DNA from: Melastoma dodecandrum
Lineage: Eukaryota; Streptophyta; Magnoliopsida; Myrtales; Melastomataceae
Length of the DNA stretch: 64,000 bases
Assembly (NCBI GenBank): GCA_029817715.1
Contig: JARUPY010000249.1
Location: forward strand, 62,001-126,000
Direction of reading: 5' to 3'
The translations under genes and the position numbers were made by a program. Below the pieces are notes generated by a model. That model had not been told where the DNA came from. It worked only from the letters and a program-made list of their open reading frames with translations, and did not search any database. Position 1 is the first letter of the stretch. Every line of letters starts with the position of its first letter. This document shows, in pieces, positions 1 through 12,449 of this stretch.

Positions 1-36
1 AATATAACATCAAATTGTAGTATCATAAATCGGGTC

Positions 37-817
37 ATGGATGTACATCACAACATTGTTGTAGCAATCATAAGTGTTGTGATTTGTCTCAATATGAATG
101 CAAATGTGATGGCTTACCCAAACATCACATATGTCACTCATTCATGTTTTGGTCACACTGATCCTCAAGGTGATTACCAACAAGCTCTTGATATTGCTAT
201 TCCTCGGGTAATTAGGCGAACCCCAAGATACGGCAACGACTACTACACCTGGGAGATTGTTAGAGATGCTCGAGCATACGCCCGTGGGGTTTGCAACTAT
301 AGGATTCCTGCACGAGATTGCAGAACTTGCTTACGGAGGGCGGATAGGAACTTGTATGATCGATGTGGCAATGCACGGAGAGCGTATATCAAACTCGGCG
401 ATTGTGAGTTGAAGTTCCAAGAACGACCTTTTGACAGGTTTGTTTTTGAGAGTTTTGAAATTTTATACCTTCATATATTTATTCATAGTTATTTTAACAC
501 ATTTTACAAATGTTTTTAGCTAACCTTTCTTATGGTTTCAACAAAAAAAAAGGCCATATTCAAATTCTCATATAATAATATCATATGTTTCACATCTATA
601 GTTAATTTTGTGTAACGAGTAAATAACATTCTTTGGACGATTTGAACAAAGTAAGTATCTCGATTAGTGTATATATATGTTGTGATATCTTTATTTAGGT
701 TTTACATTCATGTACTCTTCTAAGAAAGTATTATTTTCTCTAAGGAGACATTCACATTTATGTAATAACATTTTTTGACATATTGCTATCTATTTTATTT
801 GTTGTAGGATTCCTTGA
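37..817 (+). CDS. Secreted Gnk2/DUF26-domain (ginkbilobin-type antifungal) protein
   Basis: Small secreted protein of the Gnk2-homologous (stress-antifungal, DUF26) family, whose single-domain members are extracellular antifungal or carbohydrate-binding proteins. Seen: ATG at 37, a hydrophobic signal peptide of about 26 residues ending near VMA, then one domain with the diagnostic C-X8-C-X2-C motif (Cys of GVC, then DC and TC) and six cysteines in the mature part, as expected for three disulphides. Proposed exon 1 is 37-437; a GT donor follows the PFD codons. Exon 2 is 808-817 after TTGTAG, adding Arg-Ile-Pro and a stop, for about 136 residues. If the intron is retained, the frame instead runs to 519 with an unrelated hydrophobic tail. 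Two decayed relatives lie at 8197-8580 (+) and 18045-18404 (-), all starting with ATGGAT or ATGGATG, so this is one dispersed gene family. Only 36 bases of upstream sequence are in the window. Confidence 0.75.
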
Positions 818-1859
818 TATCACCGGAAAATGCCACCCCTCATTTTAATAAGTGTTCTTCGCCTTGTTGTAATATGAGCTATGCTACCGGTTGTTTTCAT
901 CTAGCTACAAACTATGTCGAAATCCAAGTTTTAGTAAAAATATGAACTATAGTCCATCAGATTGGTCCGGTCTTTCGGGGAAGAATGGGCAACTCCATGC
1001 CTCCCTACCATCATTAGTAGAGATGAATGATGCATATTGTTGATCATGTTATTTTTTGTGTGTTTTAAGCATGATTTCTTGGTTTAGAAAAGACATGACA
1101 GTAGATTGGAAAAGAAAACACAATGGTAATTGAATTTTAACATTCGTAATTTGGATTTAATATTAGAATGGAATTTGCAATTTATGTTAATAATAATTCC
1201 AAACAAGACAAAAGAGAGAAAGACAAATACAAACTTATTTAGGTAATTTATTAAAGTAGAAAAGCTTTCCCATGTCCCAAACTTTTAAGTGGAATGTGTT
1301 TTCCAACCTTGAGGGAAATGAAATTCCACGAAGGAATTCATAGAACAAATCTAAGTAATTAAAATATTGTAATATCGTTATGACATGTATGTTTTAGCAA
1401 GAACTATCACTTTTAATGAGCTTGGACCATTTCTTGATGCTCACGAGGAGGATTCCCGATCTCAGAAACTGCAACATGTTTGTGTATGGATGGACAAATA
1501 AAGAATACCTTAGCAAAGACCTCAGTTTTTTCATTAATTTAATTATTGTTTACACATTTTTTTCATTAGATACATTTCTTGTTAAATTTGCTCACTTTGA
1601 TGGTGACAAACAAAATTCCATAAAATTTGTTGTTCAAATAATAAATTTAATTTTGAAACATAACTAGCCATGAATTAAAACTGAAATTGAATTAAAAAAA
1701 GTAATAAAAAAATAAAAATAATAATAATAAATTAGTATTTCGGCCAAAATTACACTTTCTACAACTAATAGAAACCATTAACGAAAAGTTAGGATTATGT
1801 GATTTACAAAACCTTGGTTTATAGGAGAACCTGAAATAAATTGCTTTAGACATTACTTG
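818..1859. other. AT-rich intergenic sequence, nothing recognised
   Basis: 3' flank of the Gnk2-domain gene followed by AT-rich sequence. No open frame resembling a known protein and no clear repeat boundary was seen. Confidence 0.5.
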
Positions 1860-3832
1860 ATTTGTTAGTATACTGTCTACTACATTCCTGAGAGGTTTCT
1901 ATACCAGTAGAAGGTTGTTGTAGAATCTTAAGGTTTTTGTACACAATCCTCAATAAGTTTGATTAATCGAAGTGTAATAAGGTCTACTCGAAAAACTAAA
2001 AGGTATTTGTAGTAGCACAAGGTTGGTACAGAACCAGGTTTCTGCACTCAAGTATCAATGGTTTGATTAGTCGAAGCGTGACAAGATCTACTCCAAAATC
2101 TAAAAGATATTTGTTATAGTAGAAGGTTGATGTAGAATCATGAAGGTTTCTGCACTGTTAAGTAGTGATTAGCCTAAGCTTAATCTATGTGATCAACTCC
2201 AGAACCTAATAACTTACCATATCTATAAGAGCGTGGTGCCGAACTTTGGAGGTTTTTGCTAGATGAATTACTACGTCCGTTTTCCTTCTGCTAATGGTTT
2301 TTACTGAATGAACGAAGACTGATTAGTATAGAATGTAAATGAAACATAGAGGTTTATAGTGGTTCGACAAATAGCATATGTTTACTTTTCACCCTTATAG
2401 GATGAATATCACTATCGAACATTATAGAGACATCACAAGATATAAAGGCTCTTCTACAAGTACAAAAATAATGTTAGAAGGCATAAAACTCTCTTGAAGA
2501 AAGTAGCAGATAACACAAAAGCTTTTTCACAAACAGTAACCTAAATAAGTTGTGTAGAGAGACTTGTCACTAACTCTAGAATTTCTATGGTTGAGGTTTT
2601 GTATTACAAACAATAAGTAGCTCCACAATTTCTCTGGTTGGGTTTTTGCACTACGAATAATGACTAACTCCATATGCTCTATGGTTGAGGTTCTACACTA
2701 CGAATAGGGACTAACTCCACAAGTCATGTGGTTGAGTGTCGGATGGTTCACTAAGGCAGCGTCATGCTTGCTCGACTCCTCAGCAAGAGTGTTGCTCATG
2801 GCCTCGCCACTTGCTCCACGAAATACTACGAACAATAACTAACTCTAGGAGGCCCCTTGGTTGGGTGTCGGACATTTCCCTCCGACAATTCTCTATCTAC
2901 TAAGCATCTCATTGAGACTTATGTACAAAACAACATGCCGATAATGGAACGTGTTGATGTTAGTATCATCTTGCGTTGCTCCCGAGATGGCTCTTCTCTT
3001 GCACAATGCTTGCCAACACATATACACCCCGACTTATGTCACGTTTGATGCACGTCTGTCACGCCTCCTGCAGTGCTGTTAAGTCCCTGAAGCCTTTGAA
3101 TACCTAACACTCCTTGTCCCCATGACATCAACCTTCTATAGCTGGGATGCTCAACATTAACCTAACTCTCACTCACAAAAATACAACTCAAGAGTTCCTC
3201 ATAATGTTTTATTTTTGTTTCGTATTCTTTTGTTAATAAAAATCCTAAAGCTTATAAAATTACAAGAAAACGTACATACAAAAAGTTAACTGATGTTGCA
3301 AAATTATATAAAATGAGTAACATAATGTCGTCAAATAATAAGTGTCTTCATTGTGTGAGACATGCTTCGTATTAATTAGGACCAACCATGCTTAATGTCA
3401 TGATTGCGTTTACAATCCTTAGAGATAGGCCTGACAAAAAGTTTTGACCAACATTCTTTGTTAGCTTTCTACATACAATCGCACTTTGGTCGAGTGGACG
3501 TAATCAAGTACAAGAAAAAAGATAGATTGATCGCTATTCCTCCCAAGTCCATCTACAAAAAGATACTTTCCATATTGAGATTGAGTTGTCCCCTTAATGA
3601 GAGTGGCTTGACTCTCTTGGAAATAAATCATCAATCAAATTATTCTAAGTCACTATGATTTGTGTAATATACAAAAGAATTTCCCAATTAATCAAATATT
3701 TAATCAAGTAATTTATGATAATGGAACGAAATCAAGCATACCGGTGTATGCTAATCTTCTGCAAGGAGCTTAATTTATACATAGTAGAAAATTACCTTTT
3801 ATTTAATCATCATCAAAACCATACTAACAAAT
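1860..3832 (-). mobile_element. LTR-like region of a Ty1/copia-type element, minus orientation
   Basis: Read on the minus strand, this block shares recognisable segments with 8970-11060 on the plus strand. Both begin TGTTAGTATGGTTTTGATGA (here at the 3832 end), carry many AGAAGGTT/AACCTTCT words, and share the phrase GAACCACTATAAACCT followed by TTTCATTTAC. It therefore looks like a diverged LTR of the same family in opposite orientation. The boundary near 1860 is approximate. An internal stretch at about 2740-3160 has a different composition and may be captured or inserted sequence; I do not recognise it. Confidence 0.5.
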
Positions 3833-5069
3833 TCTTGAAAATATTTAGGTAGTGATGATTGAAACTAATAAAGACAATTTCAGGGATAAAGTTGGATAGT
3901 GGACTTTTTTTATTTAAATAAAATTGAATTTGATATTATTTATTGATATTTAACCATTTAAGTTATCTTTTCCATGTATTGTATTCTCGTTTAGTGTTCA
4001 ACTAAACATACAACTCGCATCTTCTCCAAATAAAATATTTTATGGGCAAGTACAATATTGTAATACAAGTGCAAAATAGTTTCTTCTTGTGCTTAAATGA
4101 AAATAAATATATACCTATATTCAATATAAACATAAAAAGTTAAAAAACTACAATTTCAAAAATATATATATAGTAACTTATGTATATTAAAAATATACAT
4201 AATTTAATTTTACTTATGTCCATTAACTAGGAATCTCCTCATAATAACCAAACATCAAGTAGTTGTGATAAATATTTTAAACATTATTTTGACAATAAAA
4301 AATTAGTCATCAATTAAATTATATTGTGACAAAATCTCTTGTATTTATGATGAGAATCTGTCATATACAAAATGTAATTTTTCCCTAATGTTAAAACGAT
4401 TTTGAGAATCGATAAGAATAAAATGATGAAGAGTATCCACATGAAAGAATTAAAATTCTTCCTCAGGTTGTGTGGTATCCAACTATGAAATATTGATAAT
4501 TAACAAATTGTCGTGTTGGTCCCGATCAATAACATGGAAATTTTAAATACATAATTTCTTTCATTAATGTAAAAAGAGAAAAAAAAACTTTTAAAACTAC
4601 GTCCACAGTGAAGAAGTGTCTGTAGAGATTGAGCGTAGTTCTCCTTTATCCTTTGATAACATAGAAACCACAAATTGAGGATACCCAACTTCCCAATGGC
4701 CTGTTGAGTAGTATAAAGAAAGGATTAAACCAGATAAGAGAAAGGAAATATTTTTCTTTTTCTATTTTTTGTTTTAAATGTTTGGGATTATATGTGAAAA
4801 GATTGGATATTAAAGGGCATGGTGCAAAGAGAACGTGATGCTATATATTGCCGACAATCTTCTGCAGAATAATCAAACCTTCTTCAGAGTTACTTCATCT
4901 ACTAAGGTTGGATATTGAGTGGAGTATTTGTGTTTTACTATGAAATGCCATTCTCGTACTGAATCCCTCTTTATCTAGAATGGATACACACTCTTTTATT
5001 TATATGAAAGAGCAGAACAATCTAGTCTAGACTACAAAAGGTGTCATAATATGCTTAACCTATCACATA
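3833..5069. other. AT-rich intergenic sequence, nothing recognised
   Basis: Strongly AT-rich sequence with no supported gene. The longest open frames are short and resemble no family known to me. Confidence 0.5.
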
Positions 5070-5800
5070 GGAAATAAGATCTTATTAAATGCATACATTC
5101 ATAAGGTGGTTCATGCATCAATCTTCAAGGAGGGTTCATGAATATTTATTCCTTAGATGGTCAACCTTCTTAAATATTTTTGGAATCACAACGCAACAAA
5201 TGAGACAACAAGATAAGTTGTATGGCTCAGAAGGTTACTCCTTAAGCTACAACAAAAGGTGGACGAGCCTATAACAATCTTCTGTGACAACAAATCTGCA
5301 ATTGTGATGACCAAGAAGCCAGTTTTTCATGCAAGGTCGAGGCTGATAGTGCTTCATCATCATTTCATTAGAGAGATGGTTTCACATTCTCCTAGAGTTC
5401 ATTAGGAATAAGATCAAACTGCTAATGTTCTGACTAAGATGATGTCTTTCGAGAAGTTCGAGACTCTTAAAGACTTTGTGGAGATCACAAATTAGAAGGG
5501 GATGTTGAAAAATGTAATTGTACTCAACTTCTACATATAAGAGAGCAATAATGTTTTGCTTCTTTGAACTCCATGAAATAAGCTTTTTTTCCTATATATA
5601 GCAAGTATCAATATGTGCTTATGCGATCATCCAAGCTTTTTCCCCAATTACTGTCAACATGATCCATCAGATCAATATTTTATCTTTTTGTATACTTTAG
5701 TCCAACTTTTGTGTGCGTTTGAGGTGGCATAATACCCTTTTCTATTGTAATGAAATGAGTTCTATTGAGGTTGCTTATGAATCTTAACAACAGGCGTGAG
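5070..5800 (+). mobile_element. Ty1/copia remnant: RNase H end, polypurine tract and start of 3' LTR
   Basis: Frames in the plus direction, broken by stops, read as the end of a copia polyprotein. They include the RNase H-like stretch with the CDNKSA motif, a following FHARS motif, and the usual KFE...ITN ending. These are followed by a polypurine tract AGAAGGGGA at about 5495-5503 and then TGTTGAAAAATG at 5503, which is the expected start of a 3' LTR. The LTR end is not clear. Its orientation is opposite to the copia Pol remnant immediately to the right. Confidence 0.65.
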
Positions 5801-5859
5801 TATGAGTGAGATAGATAAGAGAACTAACAAGGCTTCTATCTTCGACTCAAAGCCTTCTA

Positions 5860-7620
5860 CATAATTTCTTTCTATAACTTTTTATTAAGTGAAATTAGAG
5901 TAGAAATTGGATTTGCATTCTTCATACGAGACATCTTAAAAAATTGTTGTGTACATCTTTTGAGAAATGAAAATCTCTCATTTATTCTACTTCACTTCAA
6001 ATATGAGAAAATATTTCATCAAATGAAGATATGTCATCTTGAGCTCTTCTATCATGGCTTCTTTGAACTTCTGTTGGTGTTGGTGTATATCAAATCATCC
6101 ACATAGAGACATGCTATTAGAAAATCGATACCAACCTTTTTATGTATAGCAAATGTTCCACCGAGCAGCTTTTTAGAGAATCCGTTCTTATATAGGTAGG
6201 AATCAATTATACAATTTCATGCTCTTGGTGCTTACTTCAGACCATATGGAGCCTTATGAAGTCTGTAGAGTTTGTCGTATGTGCTTTTCATCATGATCCT
6301 TATGGTTGCTCAACATATACTTTTTCTTCTAGTACTCTATTCGGAAATGTTAACTCGACATCAAGCTTAAATACATTAAGCTTTTTATATGATACAATGG
6401 CTAGAACAGCATGGATAATCTCCATCCTTGCTACATGAGCAAAGGTTTCTGGAAAATCGACATATAAAACATGGACTTCCAAAGGCATGAAAATAGAAAA
6501 TATTCGGTATTTCCCCTTATATAGTTGATAGGGAGTTTTCTCTCATTTGAGTCATAGTAGTACCGTATAAGAAATATAGCACGTTGTATTAACAGCTTCT
6601 GTTCAAAGGTTTTGTGGAACATTGCTCTCACAAATGATGGTTCTTGTCATGCCTGTAAGAGTTCATTTTTTCCTTTCTGCTACTCCATTCTGTTGAGGAG
6701 ATCGATACTATGTTCATCACAGAAGGTAGTAAAATCATGGTTTTCAAACTCTGTACCATGATCCGTTCGTATAGCTCTTTCACAGAAGATCTATTTTCTT
6801 TCTGTAATTGCCTAGCAAGCTTTATGAAATATTCAAAAGCATCGCTTTTATGAGTCAAAAACTTGACCCAGTTGTATTTACAGTAGTCATCCACTAATAC
6901 TAGATAATATCTTCTACCACCAATACTTTGAACTCTTGTAGGACAAAATAGATCCATATGTAGAAGTTTCAAGGGTTGAGTAGTAGAAATCTCATTCTTA
7001 GACTTGAATGAAGATTTAGTTTGCTTACCAAGTAAAGAAGCTTAATAGAAGTTGTCTTGCTCGAATTTGATATAAGGCAAGCCTTTTACCAATTATTTTC
7101 TAGCAAGCTTGGATAGCAATTGAAGGTTGGAATGTCTTAACCTTCTATGTCAAGATGAGTTTCGTCTTTAACAGACAGAAGACAGCTTTTTTAGCACAGA
7201 AGCTCTCATGTGTTAATGTGTAGATGTTCATTTTCCGACTTCCAATGAAGGAACTTTATTGTTTAGGATACCATAATATTTATCTTGATCAAAGTTTATA
7301 GTATAGCCTTTGTCATAAAGCTGGCTAATGCTTAGCAGGTTATGTTTCAGTTCTGTTACCAACAGAACCTCTTGTATAACCATAGAATCACGACTTCCAA
7401 TAGTTCCTGTTCAGATGACAGAGCCTTTTCTATTTTCACCGAATTTAACAGAACCTCCGTTCTGTAAAATCAGCTTAGAAAATTTGGATGGATCTCCGGT
7501 CATGTGTCTTGAGCAGCCACTGTCCATATACCATTCACTTTCTGTAGCATCTGTTCGAAGACATAACTGACTTTTTTATAGAGTTTTGAGTTTCTGTGTG
7601 AGTAGTTATGCACATTAGTG
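5860..7620 (-). mobile_element. Ty1/copia Pol remnant (protease, integrase, reverse transcriptase)
   Basis: Minus-strand frames, interrupted by stops and frameshifts, follow the copia Pol order. A protease-like WYMDSGCS motif lies near 7501-7545. Integrase core sequence lies at 6628-6972, with HMDLF and the LVLVDDY motif. Reverse transcriptase follows at 6488 downward (ETFA, then FKLDVE), with the catalytic YVDD near 6090. It is too degraded to encode a working protein. It belongs with the minus-oriented LTR-like block at 1860-3832, but the plus-oriented fragment at 5070-5800 sits where its RNase H should be. Confidence 0.75.
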
Positions 7621-8196
7621 CTTGATCTTCCTCATCATCAGAATCCCCAAGCAATCATAACTTTCTTGGGTTTGGTTTGTATAGAAGATTTTTCTTGAAA
7701 AGTTTATTTGAAAGTGCTTTCTAAATAACGTAATTCTTTGTAGAAGGTTAGATAGAAACTGCAAAAAATAACAAAATAGTTTCCTTGATTAGGAAAAATA
7801 TTTTATTTTTGACTTTCAAACATTTGTCTCACTAGATAAGTATTTACTATTAATTCAAATAATATTCCAAAGAATATTCCTCATTTGAATTAATAAAATA
7901 ATTGAGATAATCAACAATTAATTAATTATTAAAATATCTAATTATGTAAATATTTTCTAATCACGTCATTTGATCTGAAATGATCATTGGAGGAAATAGA
8001 AAATATTCTCATGATATTTTTCCTTTATTAAGAAGCATATTAGCGTTATAGGATGTTACAAATTCTGTAAAGTCATTCAGGTCAAACATGTTGTGTGACA
8101 CATCATCAAAACTATATCAACAAGATGAATGTCATTAACTCTAACCCTATATGTAATTAAGGCACGATTTTGAGAAAGCACATAGTATATCAATTC
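7621..8196. other. AT-rich spacer upstream of the second Gnk2 copy
   Basis: AT-rich sequence with no recognised coding or repeat signal. Confidence 0.4.
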
Positions 8197-8580
8197 ATGG
8201 ATTTAAGCAATAAAGTCATTGAAGCGATCACTGTCATCGTTATATGTCTCAAGATGAATGAGAAGGTAATTGCTGACTCGAATACTCGCTACGTAACTCA
8301 TCATTGTAATGGTAACACTGATCCTCCGGGGAACTACCAAGAAGCTATTGATATTGTTATTCCTCAGGTCATTGAAAACACTTCAAGGTTCGGCTATGAC
8401 TATTACACGTGGGATATAGTAGGAAATGAAAGTGCATATGCGCGTGGTATTTCAATCACAAGATCTTTCCCGATGATTGCAGGATCTGCTTAAGAAAGGC
8501 GGACAAGGAAGTGTACGATCGTTGCCACTACCCCGAGAGAGCCTATATGGAACTTGTCGAAATTCTAAAATTTTGTTATT
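8197..8580 (+). pseudogene. Gnk2/DUF26-domain pseudogene, frameshifted at the first motif cysteine
   Basis: Second copy of the secreted Gnk2-type gene, clearly similar to the product of 37-817: ATG at 8197, hydrophobic leader, YVTHHC, DPPGNYQEA, YYTWDIV and YARG segments. At about 8452-8456 one base is missing exactly where the first cysteine codon of the C-X8-C-X2-C motif should be. The frame that opened at the ATG ends at 8493. The rest of the domain (second and third motif cysteines and the DRC segment) is still readable in another frame up to about 8565. The final CELKF-type segment is degraded. The in-frame TTG at 8170 is not needed as a start, because the conserved ATGGAT context is at 8197. 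Confidence 0.8.
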
Positions 8581-8969
8581 TGCAATTCATAGAGTTTTGG
8601 TTGTTTTTATGCATAAGCTTTTACCAACCCTTCGATAGATTATTTATAATTGGGATTGTATAATTCTCACACCTAATAAGATATGAATATGAAGCATGTA
8701 TGTATTTGACGAAATTTTCCCAATGATTTATTATTCGTAGGATGCAGTGATCTCTCCAAATGAAGAATGTTGCTTTGCCTTTGAATAAACGATTTCTTTC
8801 GTAAGCAGAAAAAGTTTTCCTTTTTGCTTTTTCTTGATCGAAGAGATTCGATATCAGTTGAGATATAATTCTTGGCATAAACATTGTATCAACTATAAAT
8901 TATTTTCATGTATGGATGATTGTGCCGGTTATCCATTCACCAGATGGTCCGTCTTATATACATAAAAGT
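8581..8969. other. Intergenic spacer, nothing recognised
   Basis: AT-rich sequence between the Gnk2 pseudogene and the start of the LTR-like block; no feature seen. Confidence 0.4.
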
Positions 8970-11060
8970 TGTTAGTATGGTTTTGATGATGTCATACAGA
9001 AGGTAAGCTTCTGCTATGTAGAAGATAAGCTTCTACTACTCTGCAGAAGGTTAACCTACAGGGACATTCTGATTCATAGCTTCTGTCACCTAATCATTAC
9101 CATAAATATCTAAATTAATCATCTGATTATTTAAGTATGTTCATATGGTACTTTATATTAATTAAAATGATAAATCATTTTAGTTACGATTTATTTTTAT
9201 GTGAGCTGATCTACTCTCTTTAAGGGAAGAAATCACTCTATATATGGAAAGTAGTGATGCAAGATTCTGCTGATTGATCTGGAATTATCAAGGGTCAATT
9301 AGTCATTCTCTTGCATCTAAACAAGTCCATATTCTTTATGAATCATGGCAAAGGACAACCCATATGAATATGGATGCTTTCCACACGTGTCTGTATCTAG
9401 AAGGTCTGCCAATCAATTTTTGAAAACCAAGTTTATCTAATTTCCATTTACAGAAGCCTAATTGATCTTACCTGTTTGAATATTTTACAAGCCCTATCCC
9501 TTAAGATCGTGAACACAATCATGACCAGATGACGTGACTGATCATCAAGTGATATGGAGCATCCTTCCCAACAAGTGAATGTTTTATTTGGCTGATATTT
9601 TGTTTCCATATTTTGCAGAGACTTCCGTTAGCCACTGTACTTTCTATAAATATGTCATTTGTAGTTTGTATAAGATATGATCAATTGTTAGATAAAACAG
9701 TGGAGAACTTACGTGTAGAGTGAGTGTATTGTAATCTGAGAGACTTGTGAGTTTTCGTTCTCTTTAGGGTTGAGCATTCAGTTGCAGAAGGCCGGTGCCT
9801 AGGGTACAAGTTAGACCGGGCATGAGTGAGGCTGCGAAGGATCTGGCTGCACTGTGGCGTGGCGGATGTGCATCAGGCTTAGGGAGAAGTCGGGGTGTAT
9901 ACGTGCCAGGGCAGTGAGCATAAGAAGGGCCGCGTGTAGGAGATTTACAATGAGGCACTCACATTTGTGTTTCTGAAGAACGGAAGTACCTGCTGCAGGC
10001 ATTGGAGAAGCCCCACGGGTGTTGTCTGCTTTTGGAAGTCTTGGTGAGGAGTCAAGCATCGGGGAACAGGAGCCAAGCAGGTCGTGGAACCGCTGGAGGG
10101 AAAATTCACCATCGGATAGAGGGGTCGTCTGCCTGCATAGGGCCGCTATGTGCTTGCGTGGAGCTGCCACGTTCTATAGAACCCCAACCACAGGGATTGT
10201 GGAGTTGGTCACTATATTCAGTGCAGAACCTCAACCAGAGAGTTTCTGGAATTAGTCATATATCTATGTGCACGACCCCAAGGGTTACTGATCATAACCC
10301 ATTGGGTTTCTATCAGTAGAAAAGCCGAAGAGCTATCTGCATCACTTTCTACACTATAGATGTGTCCTAGTACCTTCTATTAGTACATCCTTTGTGGAAA
10401 AATCGAAGGGCTATCTACAATACCCTCTGCAGGAGTGTTTTATTTCTTCTGTCAATCTTGTATTCGCTATAAGTGTTCAACAGTGAATTCCATCCTATAT
10501 GGGTGAAGAGTGGAGTAGGTAATTGCCGAACCACTATAAACCTTCCTTGTTTCATTTACTTTCTGCAAAAACGGAAAAACACATTAACAGACACAACGTA
10601 AATATTTGAGCGGAGACTTCAAAGGTCATGCATCAAACATTGTACACTACAGAAACCAATCAAGTTCTGGAGTTGTTTTCCAACAATCTAGTTTTTGCAG
10701 ATTATTTCCTGGTAGTGCATAAACCTACAAGATTCTGTGACAACCTTTTGTTACTACAAGTGTCTTCCAGATTTTGGAGTAGACATTGTTGACCAAATTT
10801 AAGGTGGTCAGATCTGTAGAACCTTGATAGTAGAAGCATCAACCTTCTGCTACTGCAAAAACCTTCTCAGGATTGCATAATCATATCTTAGATCAGACTA
10901 TGGCTAGTCATTCTCTCATTAAGCAGTTCCCTTATGTACAAAACCCTTGTTGTGTACAAGGGTTCTGTAACCTTCTAGTGATGGGTTCTATTATATGTAA
11001 AAAGGCTAAAAAGGCTATTACAATAATTCACCCCCTCTTACTGCCATTATTTCACCTATA
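8970..11060 (+). mobile_element. LTR-like region of a Ty1/copia-type element, plus orientation
   Basis: Begins TGTTAGTATGGTTTTGATGA at 8970 and runs to about 11060, ending in a CACCCCCTCTTACTG-like stretch typical of the 3' part of copia LTRs. It is dense in AGAAGGTT/AACCTTCT words. The internal GC-rich block at 9760-10150 (GGTGCCTAGGGTACAAGTTA and following) resembles the R/U5 part of long Tork-type LTRs and explains the overlapping open frames seen there, which are not genes. Parts match 1860-3832 in reverse orientation. The right boundary is approximate. Confidence 0.55.
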
Positions 11061-12449
11061 GAAGTTATTAAATCAAAGAAGATTTAACATGAAATTAAAG
11101 TTGTTAGAAGATTATTGAACAAAGTTCATCTAAATTTATTATATACGAATCAATTCACAAAAAGATCTAATAAATCACAAAAATAAAATTATTTATGCAA
11201 TAACATCCAAATATGTGTAGGCCCCGGCTTAATAATAACTCGAGTCTAACCAAATCGTGAAGATAGTGATATTGGTGACACGCATTAGTGTCATCTGAAT
11301 TGTATCAAACCGAATTCAATTCGCAAAAGCAAGTTAACAAAATTACAACTTTAGGTTGAGACACATTACAACCTCCTTGATCCATTCAATTACAATATTT
11401 CTTTTTTATGGACACACTTTTTGCATTAGTTGTTCTAGATACAAATTTTAATTTAACTTTTATCATTTTATTTTACTTTATAAAATTCATGCTGTAATCA
11501 ATTACTAATTTAAATTTTTATGTGTCACGCTATACAAGAAAATGCAAGATAGCTCATTAAAGATTGTGTGATCATTTTGGTTATGCTTTTATACATCTTC
11601 AGGGTTTATTAATGACAAGGTTTGAACAACATAAGTTATAGTTGACATAAGCTCTTAATCGAAGGGCCGTCACATCTTTTTATTAAGAGGTGCTACCTTT
11701 TTCCACTTGCCTTAATCCTAACAAACACGTTCCATCGGGCGTCGGCATGTTAGAGAAGGAAAGACCATTGCCACTGCCAATTTTCTATGTTATTTGCAAA
11801 TCTCGTCAACAATAAATTGGAATTATAATATGAAAAGGTCAAATGGTTAATAATCCGAACTTTTGTCATATGTCAAAGCCGTGTACATATCTCCATTTTT
11901 CGTAATTTTTCATGTCCTAATTTCAATTATTGAAATCTTGGATGTATTGATTTTTTACGGGTCAAGAACGACCTTAGAATCGAATACAAGTTATGTATTC
12001 GTCAATGGGTACGTACGGTCGATGTTTCGCTGGTACATGGAAAATATTATTGGTATTGGTGGTTGATTTGATAACCATATTTTTATTTGTGTGGAATAAT
12101 TTTGACTTGACTTGGATGGTTTTGCTTATTCGGATTGTTTTTGGGATAAGGTTTAATGATATAAATAACCCAAAAAGCAAACGAATACGAGAGTTCCTAC
12201 GCACCCGTGGGTGAGCAAAAATTTCGGAATTCTAAATACCGAATCGATTTTTCGACATTTCTTTATTTAGAAATTGATATTTGGTGTTTGGTATTCGGTT
12301 CGGTTTTATATTTCGATTAAAATTCGATTTTCAGTTAGGTTTTAGTACTTTTATAAAAAAGAATTTGATATTTCAAATATACCCAAAGGATTATTGGACT
12401 TGGACTTGTTTGGATTTTTAGCCCATTTGCTCATAGACCAGTCCACGAG
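11061..12449. other. AT-rich intergenic sequence, nothing recognised
   Basis: No supported gene or repeat. Short overlapping open frames at 11863-12214 on both strands show no family resemblance. Confidence 0.45.

Noticed and set aside
2740..3160. Segment with a 63-codon open frame inside the minus-oriented LTR-like block
   Set aside because: Composition differs from its surroundings but no protein family was recognised.
9764..10319. Overlapping open frames of up to 119 codons on both strands
   Set aside because: They lie in the GC-rich middle of an LTR-like block and resemble no protein family.
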